A stretch of DNA of 64,000 bases from Sparassis latifolia (Eukaryota; Basidiomycota; Agaricomycetes; Polyporales; Sparassidaceae), in assembly GCA_018466975.1 (NCBI GenBank), contig CM031552.1:868001-932000 (forward strand). The letters run 5' to 3'. A program made the position numbers and the translations under genes. Below, one piece after another: positions 1 through 10,488 of the stretch. Within the stretch, counting starts at the first letter, position 1. Each line of letters starts with the position of its first letter. A model generated the notes under the pieces. The model saw nothing but the letters and a program-made list of their open reading frames with translations. It was not told where the DNA came from and made no database searches.

Positions 1-840
1 TAATCGCATGATCCACGGCGGGCGCTAGCGACATCGTAGCGAGTGAGGGTATAATGGCGTCGTTCTCGGTGAACAGCGCAGACTCTGGGTTTGCTTCAGT
101 ATCTGTAGGTACGGTAATCCTGGCAGACTCACTTTTCTTCTTCAGATCGTTCCCGAACTCGTCTGGCCATGCCTCGGCTAGCATTTCCAGTGTGACCATG
201 TTCTCGCCATCCAAGAGCGCTATCTTGGCGAGAATGTCCTCTTCGAGAAGCCTGTCCTTCTCACTCTCCATACTTTTGGGTACCGCGTAGTATATCCGCA
301 CGTACTGCTCCGCCGACAGCGGTCCGTTCGACTCTGAGTCTAGGTTGACAAAGCAATACGCAGGGTGCTCCGGATCCGTGACATCGATCACGGAGATCCC
401 GTCGTCGTTGTCTGTTCAAATAGTCTGTCTATAGCCACCAAACGGGAGTATGACGGAAACTAACCGTTGTCCCAACATCCCATCTCGGCGGACAGGAGGT
501 TGTGCATGAATGTGACACCACTGAAATACGCATCGTATCCCTTGGCGAGGTCGACGTCCCAACTAGCACCCAGGAGGAAGGCCGTAAACGGACACGGAAC
601 TGCAGGGAACTGCAGGCCTTCACCGGTACCCTGGTTCAGGGTGCGGATTTCCGCGCGCACGATCTCTGCGTTTTCCTTCTGCTTCACCAGCGTCAGGAAA
701 CGATGTGTGGCGCGCAGCGGCAGACGACCGTAGCACCATTGGTTGTGGTAAGCGGCGATGCAGCGGTACTTGGGCAATTCATTCCGAGGACTGCACGAAC
801 GCACTCGGGCAATGACGAAAGCCTGATGTCTCTGGCCCAT
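1..840 (-). CDS. Conserved fungal protein of unknown function, N-terminal part (cut by left edge)
   Basis: The gene starts at the ATG at 840 with MGQRHQAFVIAR, and the reading frame runs to the left window edge, so the C-terminus is missing. I read one intron from 464 down to 412 (GTTAGT donor, AACAG acceptor). It joins the frame as G|AC, giving a continuous protein with the segment DDGISVIDVTDPEHPAYCF after the junction. The N-terminal part contains YRCIAAYHNQWCYGRLPL and a helical stretch LTLVKQKENAEIVRAEI. I recognise this as the type of uncharacterised protein common in Agaricomycetes, but I know of no assigned function. No signal peptide or membrane segment is visible, and the later part is rich in charged residues. 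Confidence in a real gene is good; function is unknown. Confidence 0.72.
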
Positions 841-1310
841 GTCGATGATTCTTCAATGAGGCAGGCTCAAGGTGCGGGTCTCTGAGAAAGAGGATCGATG
901 GGGAGACAGACGCTCATACCACTGGTGTTTGGCTCTCTATTAGCGTCTGTGTGTCCCTTCTTTCTAACCATGTGCTGACACGATGACCAGGCTTATACAA
1001 GAGGAGGAAGAGAAATAAACGTCTTGAAGCCAAGTTTTATTCTAACCCTAACCCGAATTTGATCCGCCTCGACGCCATGGGGCTGATCACAGCAACCGGT
1101 GCCAACGGGAACCCCGTATTACGCTGCGAGGATAGATGTGTTTAAAGAACTTGAACGCTTTCAGAAAAAAGATTATGCTTACATAATCACGGACAGAATT
1201 TGAAGGGAGAGTCGGATGCATTGTTCTCCACTGATATCAGGCATCGGGAATGTTTCGGCTACAAACAAGACCGAGTGCGAGTTGCTTTAGAGACCGTGGC
1301 GCGACGCGGC

Positions 1311-1323
1311 CACGTGACACGTG
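1311..1323. promoter_or_regulatory. Paired E-box CACGTGACACGTG, copy 1
   Basis: Two CACGTG palindromes separated by one A form CACGTGACACGTG, about 310 nt upstream of the transporter start. CACGTG is the core site of bHLH factors (Pho4/Cbf1 type in fungi). An identical 13-mer recurs at 1496. The exact duplication within 200 nt makes a functional site plausible, but binding is inferred. Confidence 0.45.
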
Positions 1324-1495
1324 TAAGTGGAGCATTTTCTCACTGCGTAAAATCCCTCAAACATTGTCAAATGAACATTGCGGAATATTCGAACGAGTAC
1401 TCGTAGAGTATTTTATGTGTATTTAATGCAATCGTACTTGGCCGTACTTGCCAGCAGAGCTGCGCCTAAGCGCATCTTTCAAGTCGCGACTAAGG

Positions 1496-1508
1496 CACGT
1501 GACACGTG
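1496..1508. promoter_or_regulatory. Paired E-box CACGTGACACGTG, copy 2
   Basis: Second exact copy of the 13-mer, about 125 nt upstream of the transporter ATG and flanked by G and C, so the palindromic context is longer than in copy 1. It is placed where an upstream activating site for the transporter would be expected. Confidence 0.45.
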
Positions 1509-1633
1509 CCCCGCGCTTGAAGCCGCCAGACCGCGGCGCGGCCAGCACTGGATCCTATGTACGTGTCCTGCACTGCGGCCTGCACGATGAGCCTGCTTAG
1601 GCTGATCATCCTTCAACTTTGTCCGCACAAACA

Positions 1634-2943
1634 ATGAGCACGAAATCCCAGTATATTATTCGAAGTGTATCCTTTGCCTTGCTCGCAGATTGGACCACCA
1701 CACTGACTCTGATTTTTGGGGGTTGTTGCAGGTGCGTGTTTGCCGATGGGCAGGCAGTACAGGCTATTGAGACAAGTTTTGCTGAGATGCTTTTTTTTAG
1801 CAATGCTCTGACTCTCGAGCAGGTCATCAGCGAGTATCCGCGGGCGGGTACATTGATCACGTTTATCCAGTTCCTGCTCATCTCTGCTCACGGGCTGACG
1901 AAGTTTGTGGAATTTACGCCATACCCACGTCTCAAGCAGCGCCAAATACCACTTTCCCCATACCTTCTCCAAGTTTTCCTCTTCTATGTGCTTTCTATGT
2001 TGAATAATGCTGCATTCGGCTACAACATCCCCATGCCTGTACATATCATATTTCGCAGCGGTGGACTCGTTGTCAGTATGCTTTTGGGTTGGCTTTTGCT
2101 TGGGCGGAGGTAAGCTAATTTCCAGATGAAAGTGGAATATTTTTTAGGTTCGTGTACAGGTATAATATCACACAAGTTAGCTCAGTTTTGCTCGTCACGG
2201 CCGGTGTGCTCCTCACAACGCTATCCGCCTCGCACCCCAAATCTCCCGGCACCGCCGCGCGGAGCACCGAAGGACAATCCGAGGTCCACGTACGCGAGTA
2301 TGCTACGGGCATCCTGTTCATGACCACAGCGCTCTTCCTGGGCGGCTTCCTTGGGATCGTCCAGGACCGGACGTACGCACGCTACGGGCGGCACCGCCCT
2401 GCGAAGGCAGCGAGCAACGACCCGAAGGGGAAATTGAAATCGAAGGCAGACACTACAGAGACCTGGCAAGAGTCCATGTTCTACCTGCACTTCCTCTCAC
2501 TCCCGCTTTTCCTCTTCGTCCGGCACGACCTTGTCGCGCAGGTCAGCGCGCTCAACGCTGGACCCGCGTACACCTTCGTGCTCCCGTTTCCCCTCCCCTA
2601 CGCGGTGAAGCTCCCTGGACCCGCGCAGCTCGCACTCCCAGCGATCTACTTCCCGCTTCTACTGAACACCGTGACGCAGCTCCTGTGCGTCGCGGGCGTG
2701 AATCGCCTCACCGCGCGCGTGTCGTCACTCACCGTCACACTCGTGCTCGTCGTGCGCAAGGCGGTGTCGCTCGTGATCAGCGTTATGCTCTTCAGTGCTA
2801 CGCGGCGTAGAGATATGGACAGCCGCGAGAAGCGCATGTTGTGGACCGGGGCACTGCTGGTGTTCATCGGAACTGTGGGGTATTCGATTGGGAATGGATG
2901 GAAGTCGCAGCGAAAGCCGGAGGGAAAGGATAAGAAGCAATAG
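1634..2943 (+). CDS. YEA4: UDP-GlcNAc-type nucleotide-sugar transporter (UAA / SLC35B4 family)
   Basis: The predicted protein is 400 aa and highly hydrophobic, with about ten membrane segments. It would carry UDP-N-acetylglucosamine or a related nucleotide sugar across the ER/Golgi membrane for glycan or chitin synthesis. Family-type stretches include LADWTTTLTLIFGGCCSNAL, SEYPRAGTLITFIQF and AHGLTKFV near the N-terminus and FRSGGLVVSMLLGWLLLGRR before the second junction. Two introns are read: 1732-1800 (69 nt, in frame) and a very short 2110-2147 (38 nt), with exons 1634-1731, 1801-2109 and 2148-2943. The start ATG at 1634 is preceded by in-frame TTG codons, so it is the first ATG. The C-terminus is Lys-rich (EGKDKKQ), which could act as a dilysine-like ER-retrieval signal. 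Substrate specificity is inferred from family resemblance. Confidence 0.88.
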
Positions 2944-3750
2944 GCAGGACTCTTTCTAAAGGAATGGCCGTCTTCTGTAGGAAAGAAGATCAAGTCCATC
3001 TATGAGGGAATTTAACACAATTTTAGACGCCTTGACACTCAGTGGAACTGTTCGTCAACTGTTCGTATCGTACACGCGCTTGAAGTGGTCAATAGACTTG
3101 ACAGCAGATACGATGTTCGTTGCAAAGATAGAGTATGAGTTGAATGTGTAAGTGGAGGAATCGAATAGAGATTCAACAGATAGCAATGTAATAGCGAAGT
3201 GAACAATGCAATATAAACAGGGAAGATTGATCTACTGATATAAAAAAGTATACAAGACATCTCAGTCAAAGCAAGGCGGCGCACGACAGCGGAAGAGAGG
3301 AAAGAGCGACTCACACATGACATGCATATTACATACAAGCAAGAGAACATAGCGATCCGCGAGAAAAACATACGAAGAGCAACGAGGCATGGAAAGATGA
3401 CTCCTCGGAGGCGAGCGGACCACCGACTCGCATGGCTGAGACTCTGAGAGAGTCCGGTATACCAACATCGAGGCTCCATATCGGCTTCTGAGCTCGAGGC
3501 AGCACGGTCGTGCACGATCACCAAATCACGACGAGAGCCAGTGCATTGGTGTGTGAAGGTGGGGGGGCCGTCCGCAATCTTCCAGTCACTTCAGTTGCTG
3601 GGGTCTCCATCGTGCCCGCCGTCGGCGACTCGAACCATAGGAACTCCTCCGGCCCCGGAGGTAGCAGTATCCACCTTGGAACAATCGCAGATAGAATATA
3701 ATTATTGATTCTGACCAGAGAAGAACTAGTTATGCTACGGCCGTGGCCAC
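2944..3750. other. Intergenic region between convergent genes
   Basis: This 807-nt stretch lies between the ends of the transporter (+) and CBC1 (-) genes. It is AT-richer in its first half and shows only short, biased open frames. I see no gene, RNA or repeat that I can support. It presumably holds both 3' UTRs and polyadenylation regions. Confidence 0.5.
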
Positions 3751-6700
3751 TCACACCTCCTGTCCTATTGTGATGTTCCACGTCTTCTTGAACAGATCCA
3801 CGGCGGGATCCGAAGGGCCAGTTTTGGAGAGGCAGAGCGCCTCGAGGGTTTGGGTGTAATTGCGGAGGTAGGGGGCGAACTAAAAGGGATGGATCAGCAT
3901 GGCGGTCATGCGGGACAAAGCTGGCCGAGGAACATTATGCAGGAAAGTTGCGATGACTCACCGCCCTGCTAAAATGCCTGTACCAACACCATGTCTCCCA
4001 GGCCTCCCATTCAGCTTCGCTCCAATTGGCACGATTGTGCCAGGCCCTCTCCGTGGCGACCTCGCTAGCCTTCGCGTTCGGATGTGATGCTGAAGCGAGA
4101 CCCTCAACGAAGCATTCCACGGTGCGGACGATGGCGGCCTTCTGCTCCCGGCTGAGTGTCTCGAAGGCTCGAAGCGCGGTGGTTAGAGCAGGGGACTCAA
4201 CCGCGGGAATGGTATCTAGAGGGGACGAAATAGCATGAGTTCTGCATTCATCGGATTTCTCCCCGACAGACCTGGTTGGGCGGCGGTATCCACATCCATG
4301 GACGCCATTGTCGCGGCCGCATTATCGTCGGCCTCCTTCCGCAATTGCGTGACCCGCCGGCGGGCAACCATGACTCGCCCGTTGGCCTTCTCTAGTGCAC
4401 CCTTAAGGATGTCCCACTGGAACGCATCAAACACAAATTGGGCTGCAGTTGCCGAATGCAACCCTCCACGGGTGAAGGTCCAGGACACCACATCCGTTGG
4501 GTCGACGATCTGATACTGCATCAGCTTGTCAAAGACAATCACCACCATGTGCTTGCTCCGCTTCCAAAACGATGCGACGGCGCTGAGGATATCCATCCTG
4601 GCCTCCGTGTTGGAGCCACCGCCGGTGCTCGATATTCCGCCCGAGGCCAGGTTGCGGAGGAGAGATATGTAGCGCTCGATCGCGTTAAGGAAGTGAGAGA
4701 ACGATCTTGAGCCGATGTGGAGCAGCGACTGGACTGCAATTGAGCGGATCACACAGTCGGTGTTGACCTCCCCTTCAGCGCTCTCTGCCAGTGAGTTCTT
4801 CAGCGTTCCGAGTAGCTCAATGACGTCCTCCGCCTTCGTACGACCGCGTAGGAGATTCAGCACTGTCTGGGCGGCTTCATGATGAGGCTTGCCTGTATCA
4901 TCCCGTCAGAAGGACTTTTCATCAATAATGGAACCAACATACCGGGGTCGTCATATTCGTAATCTGGACCTGGGGCCTCCATTGGCATAACAGCAGCATC
5001 GGCGCCTTGCATCGGCTCAGGCAGAGTCTTCAGTATCCGATCGTAGTACGAGAGCCGAATTTCAAACTCGACTACTCGCCGCATGAACACACGCTTTGGA
5101 TGGTGAACCGATAGAGAAAGGTCGGGGATCCTGCACAATAAGGAAATATCAGTGAGCTACGTTTTTCGTCATACCATGCGATGCAGTGGCAAACAAGGTG
5201 TGATGATTACCATTCTTTCCAAACCCAGGCGAAGTTGAAGTTACTCATGTGCACAGAGAACCAGTCGGCCAAGCGATGCGAGACCTCGACATCTAGTCCG
5301 TCGGCCAAGAGAGCATACAGTTTGCGTATTGACTTGCCAACAGCAGGTCCAGCTGTCGGTGGAGACAGCTTGCACAGTTCAGTGATCAGAGCAATATAAT
5401 AGATCGACCTGTGCTGTGATTCTGGAAGGAGGAACACGGAACCCAGGATAGTCTGCGACGGAACACCCAAGGAGGCTTGAGCAGAGCTTACTGAGTTGAT
5501 TGGAAGTTGAACTGACCTCAATGACGGTACTCTCCAGTTGCCAGTCCTTTCCGGGTACGGGCTCCTGGGGAGGCGCGCCCGGCGTTGGCTTGAATGTACC
5601 GGGTAGCGTCCATTTCGGAAATTCCAGCAGTAACCGTGCACACTCTTTCCGGTTTACCTCAAAGACGTCGATCAGGTCAATCAGACCAGAACGTAACGCA
5701 TACCCCACGGGCGTTGTCGGATCCGGCGTCACCTAGAACTCCCGGTGAATATCGTGTGAGCACTACGCCAGATAAGACACATACATCGTTGTCGAACAGG
5801 CGGACATAGTATTGTGGCCATTGCTCCTTCTCCACCCGTGCGTCGTCGTTTGTCTCTGCTGGCAGGTCGTCCACGTCGGGAGCAACCAAGATAGATCGCA
5901 GCTCGAACCGTGGTTCGCTAATAGCAGGGTAGCGCGAGTATGGCTGCGGGAAGGTGTTGGTGGTCTCTGCAAAGTCAGAAGCCTGCAGAGCCTTGAGCAC
6001 AGTAAGCGCCGAATCTAACAACTGCCATGGTGTCAAAATCACCAAAAGCCTGTCAGATTCTACGTGATTATCACCTCGTCAGCATTTTCTATGGCTGTAG
6101 AATCCCCATAAAGCTTGACTATAGGTTGCACAAGTAGCTTGGACTTGGAAATCGACTCGGTGTAAGCGGTAATTGAATCAATAATCTCGGACACCCTGGA
6201 AGAATCTTCCTTGATGACGGGGCCTGCCTAAATTGGAGACCGGGTCAACGCGGTCTGAGAAGTGTGTATACAAAGAACTCACTATCATAAGGCCTTCCGC
6301 GGCACAGAATGCTGCGTTCCGAGCCCGACTATTGGCAAGGTTCAACTCCTCCAGTACGGCAGTGAACGACTTTAACAGCTCGAACATGGACTGTGGAGTG
6401 ACAATATTTGCTACCGTCAAATGCGCAAAAAAGTGGATCTGGACTATTGTTCAACCAGGGCCACAGGATCCCAGAACACTGAACTCACGCAAAGGCGAAT
6501 TTCTCTCCATGCGAGACCATCGAGGAATGCTTGAAAACCCCTCCAGAACTCTTCCAGCACCTGCTGTCCTAGAGACGAGCCACTGGCATCAGTAGTAGAT
6601 TCCTCCGACGCTTCATATAGATCACGGAGTAAAGCTGCATAGTAAGGGATCTTGAACGGTTGCTCTGTTACACTTTTTGACACGGCAAGTTAGGTCGGGT

Positions 6701-7050
6701 CAGTGCTCATGTAAACAAACGTACCTTATCCACAGGTTCTCTGCGATGGCTCGAATACCGAGCACAGCATTCGCCCGAATTTCTTTCGAAACCTTAGGAA
6801 TCTCCTCTATGGGATCCTACGGAGGGTGTGGAGTTGTATGCGAAGTATCTGAGTACTGAATAGACTCACCACTTCGCCCAGTGTGATGATAGTCCTCCTA
6901 AGCTTCTTCTCTGGAGTGTCGTACACTTCCCGTCGGTTGTCATAGTCATCTGCACCTAACCAGCCGTTGCCGCGCAATGTCACTTGCAATAGTCGTGTTT
7001 TCCTCACCTCTGTAGTTCCGTCGCCGGTGACCTCCATGGTGGTTACTCAT
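3751..7050 (-). CDS. CBC1: Nuclear cap-binding complex large subunit (CBP80/NCBP1)
   Basis: This is the 80-kDa subunit of the nuclear cap-binding complex, which with CBP20 binds the m7G cap and supports splicing, export and early translation. Reading from the ATG at 7050 gives MSNHHGGHRRRNYRG, then an intron 7007-6956, then ADDYDNRREVYDTPEKK and LRRTIITLGE. This basic N-terminus is what the family shows. The alternative ATG at 7037 would read through that intron in another frame. The protein is about 870 aa in at least a dozen exons: an N-terminal MIF4G repeat, then MIF4G-like domains 1 and 2. Recognisable segments include HLTVANIVTPQSMFELLKSF (first repeat), DCVIRSIAVQSLLHIGSRSF, and ERAWHNRANWSEAEWEAW near the end. 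The last exon ends KKTWNITIGQEV with TGA at 3753-3751. All parts expected of an intact gene are present. Confidence 0.9.
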
Positions 7051-7523
7051 TTTTTCAATGTGTGAACACACGGAAGTTCAATTGAAAACCGAGCACCAGA
7101 CTGATGTCTGCGGCCAACGTCGGTAACGGACCAACTCACGAACGTGACGAGCGAGTTATATTGCTGGTGTTGTAGTTACTCTCCCACGCTGCCTCCTATA
7201 CAATATTTTGTACTTTACAGGTTTATCTTCTGCATGAGGACTTTGGAGAATATAGAGAATAGATGCTGTATTTTTTGGTGGACATCTGATGCTTCGATTC
7301 GTGTCAAGTAGTGGTGGCCAGGCTCTTGAGTGGAAGGGCTAGCCGACAACCAGCGTTTGTGCAACCTCGCGACTTGCCCCGACCAACTCAACCGCTGCAA
7401 GCGTTTCATCCTCAGCAACGCGCTCCCCTCGTCGGAGCTCTTGGGCTGGTGTGGTGAGTGCTATTTTATGCGCGACAACTGCAGAAGTTCTTAGGGGTTT
7501 CTTGTCACAGGTATGCGCGGCAC
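7051..7523. promoter_or_regulatory. Divergent promoter between CBC1 and PPR gene
   Basis: This 473-nt gap lies between the starts of two divergently transcribed genes, so it should hold both promoters. I see no long repeat or clear TATA element. The proximal 60 nt before the PPR start could be 5' UTR, since an open frame without ATG extends to about 7458. Confidence 0.4.
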
Positions 7524-10424
7524 ATGCAATGCAATTGGTCGACAGCGGCCAATATCATCCCCAGGCTCGGGAGTATCATTCGCCATAGCTCGTTCACAAC
7601 CACCAGTCTCCACAAGTCGCGAACACCCTTGGGCTCTTTTTTTGAGCAGCCGAAACCGCGAAGTGACTGCTGGAATCGCTGCCGCATCAATGCATCCGCA
7701 CTGTTGTTCACATTCGCGCCGAGCCGCGCGTCCGCTGCTCTTGCCATACGACAAGACATTCCCTCCCCACCTGCGAACACTATTTCCGCGTCGGAGAGTG
7801 CGATTGCCTCGACATCATTGACGGCAGCCCAGCTGTCGCGTGCCGCTGCGCAGGCTGCCCGTCTTTGCGTAAAGGACGGAAAGGTCGGGGATGCCTTATA
7901 CCTCATCCACTCTCTTCATCACTCTTTATACCACGGGCCGTGGAAGTCTGATAGTCATCGATCCAAGAGCAACACACACCGCTCGAAGGCTTCGCAACCA
8001 CCTCTGCAGCCTATCGACTTTGGGCAACCGGTATCTCTCCGGCTGACCGCGCACTCCTTTCTGCATGGAATGATACGTGCTGGATATCACAAGAAGGCGG
8101 CGAAATACGCGGAAATCATGATGGCGAATGGCCTGCGCATCCGGAGCACTACGATGGAGTCCATCGTAGCTTCCCTCACGACTGCCGACAGTGTTCTCAA
8201 CGGCGTAACTTCAAAATTATCCCGCAACCGCTTGCGACTGCCTGATGGGCCTGAGGTGTTGCAGCTGCGGGCCAACATGATTGGGGATCGGTGCACGCGG
8301 GTTGCGTTTGACCTCCTGTCTGAGGCTCGCGCATTCGGGCAGCATCGTACGAAGCGGATGTATGACCGGCTCATCAGCACGCTTCTCATGCAAGGCGAAA
8401 TTATCGTCGGGTCTCTTCTGTTCGTTCTGTTGGTGAAGGATTGGGAACTGCAGCAGGCCAAGGCCGATGCTCTCCAAGCCAGTAATGGTGGCATGAAAAA
8501 CTCCGCAGTTGAGGCGTGTCATAGGAGGGTTCTGAGGTTATCTCCGAAGGATGCTCCGCTGAGCACGCCTTATCCTGCTCTGGAGATGATGCGCGTCATC
8601 CTGAAGCAAATCGACAATACGTTGTCTCGAGACCCTCAGGGTCCAGAAGATCAATCGTATCTAAGGGCGCCACTACAGGCCCTGGCGAACCTGGCGATAC
8701 TTCTCGATACGGGTCAATTTCGTGTGGGCAACCTGTCACCTCTGATCCGATCACTATACTCTTGTCCCAAAACTGATGAATCTGTATGGATAGTTCGTGA
8801 CGGCAAGCCGACTCGTGTCCTCGCTCATACCTACTTTCGAGATGTCTTATCGCGTCTGCTCGAGTCATTGAAGGGCAACGCCCCGCAACGATCAGTGCGA
8901 CTTGATCTCCGGTCGTACAACACGTTGTTGTCTTACTCCCTCCGCTACCGACTTTCTCCTGCCCTTGCCTCACAGGTGCTGGAACATATGTGTGTCAAAA
9001 GGGAGCCTCCGTTTATCCCTGATGTTGTCACATACAATATCCTCCTGCGTTCCGGAACGCTGTTGCGGAGAATAGACATCAGTGACGCTGCGCTTCGTGT
9101 ACTGCGTAACTCCACGATGAAGTCACTGCAAGAGCCTACAGTGAAGCCTCTAGCGAAGGGTCCCAGCGGTAAAACTCCGAATCCTGCGGCCGCTATAGCT
9201 CCATTGATAAAATCTCCTGTGCGGTCACGCTTAGGACCGGCATTGCAGCGACTTCAAATGGAGCCTCTTAATATGACGCTGAAAGACGGCACAGAGCTGA
9301 ACTTCGATTTAACTGCGGACGCCTACACGCTTTCCAGCTATGTGACGCACTTGACGTCCATTGGAATGAACCGCGTCATCGCGAAGCTGCTCTTCGATAT
9401 TCTCCCGGAGTTGCAGATTGTGGACCACCCGTCGTGGGGTAACCTGACACGCCAGGATCGCCGGCTGCTTAAACACAACTCTCGTCAAGCATGTCTCCGG
9501 CGCGCTGTCGAATATGGGCCGTACGTCTTTGCCGCTATCCTCAACGCGCTCAGGAAGGCGGGCCAGACCGGGCTGGCAGAGCGAGTGTGGTTCCTGGCGA
9601 AGCAGGCGGAGCATGCGAGTTGGGTCCCTGAATTCGCCCCCGAGATTCGGCCGTGGTGTCTACCTGTGCACGCATATACATCTATGATGCAGTGCTATGC
9701 AGCGGAGTGCAGGAAGGGTTTCCATACGCGCCGCCGGACCTACCGTACTTTGCAGCATGGCGAAGAGTCGGAACTGTGGAAGCCGAGGACCACTCATCGT
9801 CTCACTGGGTGGGCACATTTTGTTCTGAAGCGGCAGCGTCTCAGGCTCGCGGCCAACAAGCGCAGACAATTTCACTTGCCCGCACGGAGGTTGCAGTCAG
9901 AGCTATATAAGTGCATGATGTCTGGAGGGTGGATGATCTACAATGCACTGTTCTCGTTCAACAACGTGAAATGTCCCTCTAACGTCCAGGCACCATCTGC
10001 AGATGCCCGGTTTTTTAATGCCGCTCTCGAGCTGTTCGGCCGACAGCCGCACATGTACGCGCGCGCGAGACGCAGCACTGGTTCCCATTGGAAGAGCAGA
10101 CTTGGAGCCGCCCGTACACGATATTTACGTTACGGTCGCTTGTCTCCTCGTTGGACACCCATGCTGGATACACTCGCAAAGGCCATGGTTGCTGCAGGAT
10201 TCTCGGTGCCCCTGGGCTTCCGCGAGGTTTTCATCGGTCGTTGGTCTCCTGGTACTTTGTCTTTGGGCCGTCAGGTCCATCCGCTGGATCGCCGTCCCGA
10301 TACTTTTCCTCCTGTGCGCGCGGCATTTCGACCACACGCCTTACCTGTTGTACGGACTCGAGGTCTTCCATTGAGGCGTAGAGGGCGTACGCGCAAGAGG
10401 AATGCCAACGTAGAAGTAATTTAA
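7524..10424 (+). CDS. Pentatricopeptide-repeat-like mitochondrial protein
   Basis: One uninterrupted frame of 967 codons from the first ATG (7524) to TAA. The N-terminus is rich in Ser, Arg and hydrophobics with almost no acidic residues for the first 60 residues, as in a mitochondrial targeting peptide. PPR-like helical pairs are visible, for example LDLRSYNTLLSYSLRYRL followed by PDVVTYNILLRSGTLLR, and later ADAYTLSSYVTHLTSIGM. Such proteins bind organellar RNA and act in its processing or translation. The C-terminal third is very Arg/Lys-rich and ends LRRRGRTRKRNANVEVI. It converges on the mitochondrial IF-3 gene with only 64 nt between the two stops. An intronless 2.9-kb gene is unusual beside its intron-rich neighbours. 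The exact RNA target is unknown. Confidence 0.8.
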   Translation: MQCNWSTAANIIPRLGSIIRHSSFTTTSLHKSRTPLGSFFEQPKPRSDCWNRCRINASALLFTFAPSRASAALAIRQDIPSPPANTISASESAIASTSLTAAQLSRAAAQAARLCVKDGKVGDALYLIHSLHHSLYHGPWKSDSHRSKSNTHRSKASQPPLQPIDFGQPVSLRLTAHSFLHGMIRAGYHKKAAKYAEIMMANGLRIRSTTMESIVASLTTADSVLNGVTSKLSRNRLRLPDGPEVLQLRANMIGDRCTRVAFDLLSEARAFGQHRTKRMYDRLISTLLMQGEIIVGSLLFVLLVKDWELQQAKADALQASNGGMKNSAVEACHRRVLRLSPKDAPLSTPYPALEMMRVILKQIDNTLSRDPQGPEDQSYLRAPLQALANLAILLDTGQFRVGNLSPLIRSLYSCPKTDESVWIVRDGKPTRVLAHTYFRDVLSRLLESLKGNAPQRSVRLDLRSYNTLLSYSLRYRLSPALASQVLEHMCVKREPPFIPDVVTYNILLRSGTLLRRIDISDAALRVLRNSTMKSLQEPTVKPLAKGPSGKTPNPAAAIAPLIKSPVRSRLGPALQRLQMEPLNMTLKDGTELNFDLTADAYTLSSYVTHLTSIGMNRVIAKLLFDILPELQIVDHPSWGNLTRQDRRLLKHNSRQACLRRAVEYGPYVFAAILNALRKAGQTGLAERVWFLAKQAEHASWVPEFAPEIRPWCLPVHAYTSMMQCYAAECRKGFHTRRRTYRTLQHGEESELWKPRTTHRLTGWAHFVLKRQRLRLAANKRRQFHLPARRLQSELYKCMMSGGWMIYNALFSFNNVKCPSNVQAPSADARFFNAALELFGRQPHMYARARRSTGSHWKSRLGAARTRYLRYGRLSPRWTPMLDTLAKAMVAAGFSVPLGFREVFIGRWSPGTLSLGRQVHPLDRRPDTFPPVRAAFRPHALPVVRTRGLPLRRRGRTRKRNANVEVI

Positions 10425-10488
10425 TCCGCATTGTATAAACCAGTATCTAGGTGGACGACAAAAGTAACGCACTCCAATAATGTCACAA

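Larger units (their letters stand above)
841..1633. other. Intergenic region, divergent promoters
   Basis: This 793-nt gap separates the divergent unknown gene (-) and the transporter gene (+). No coding pattern is convincing. It holds two copies of a double CACGTG motif, listed separately, and a short TTAGGG-like stretch near 1044 that is too short to mean anything. Confidence 0.5.

Noticed and set aside
1044..1056. CTAACCCTAACCC, telomere-like; similar short run near 37600
   Set aside because: Less than three units in each case and surrounded by ordinary genes; not a telomere or a clear interstitial telomeric array.
3634..3660. Minus-strand GGTTCGAGTC resembling a tRNA T-arm
   Set aside because: The flanking sequence cannot form a cloverleaf.
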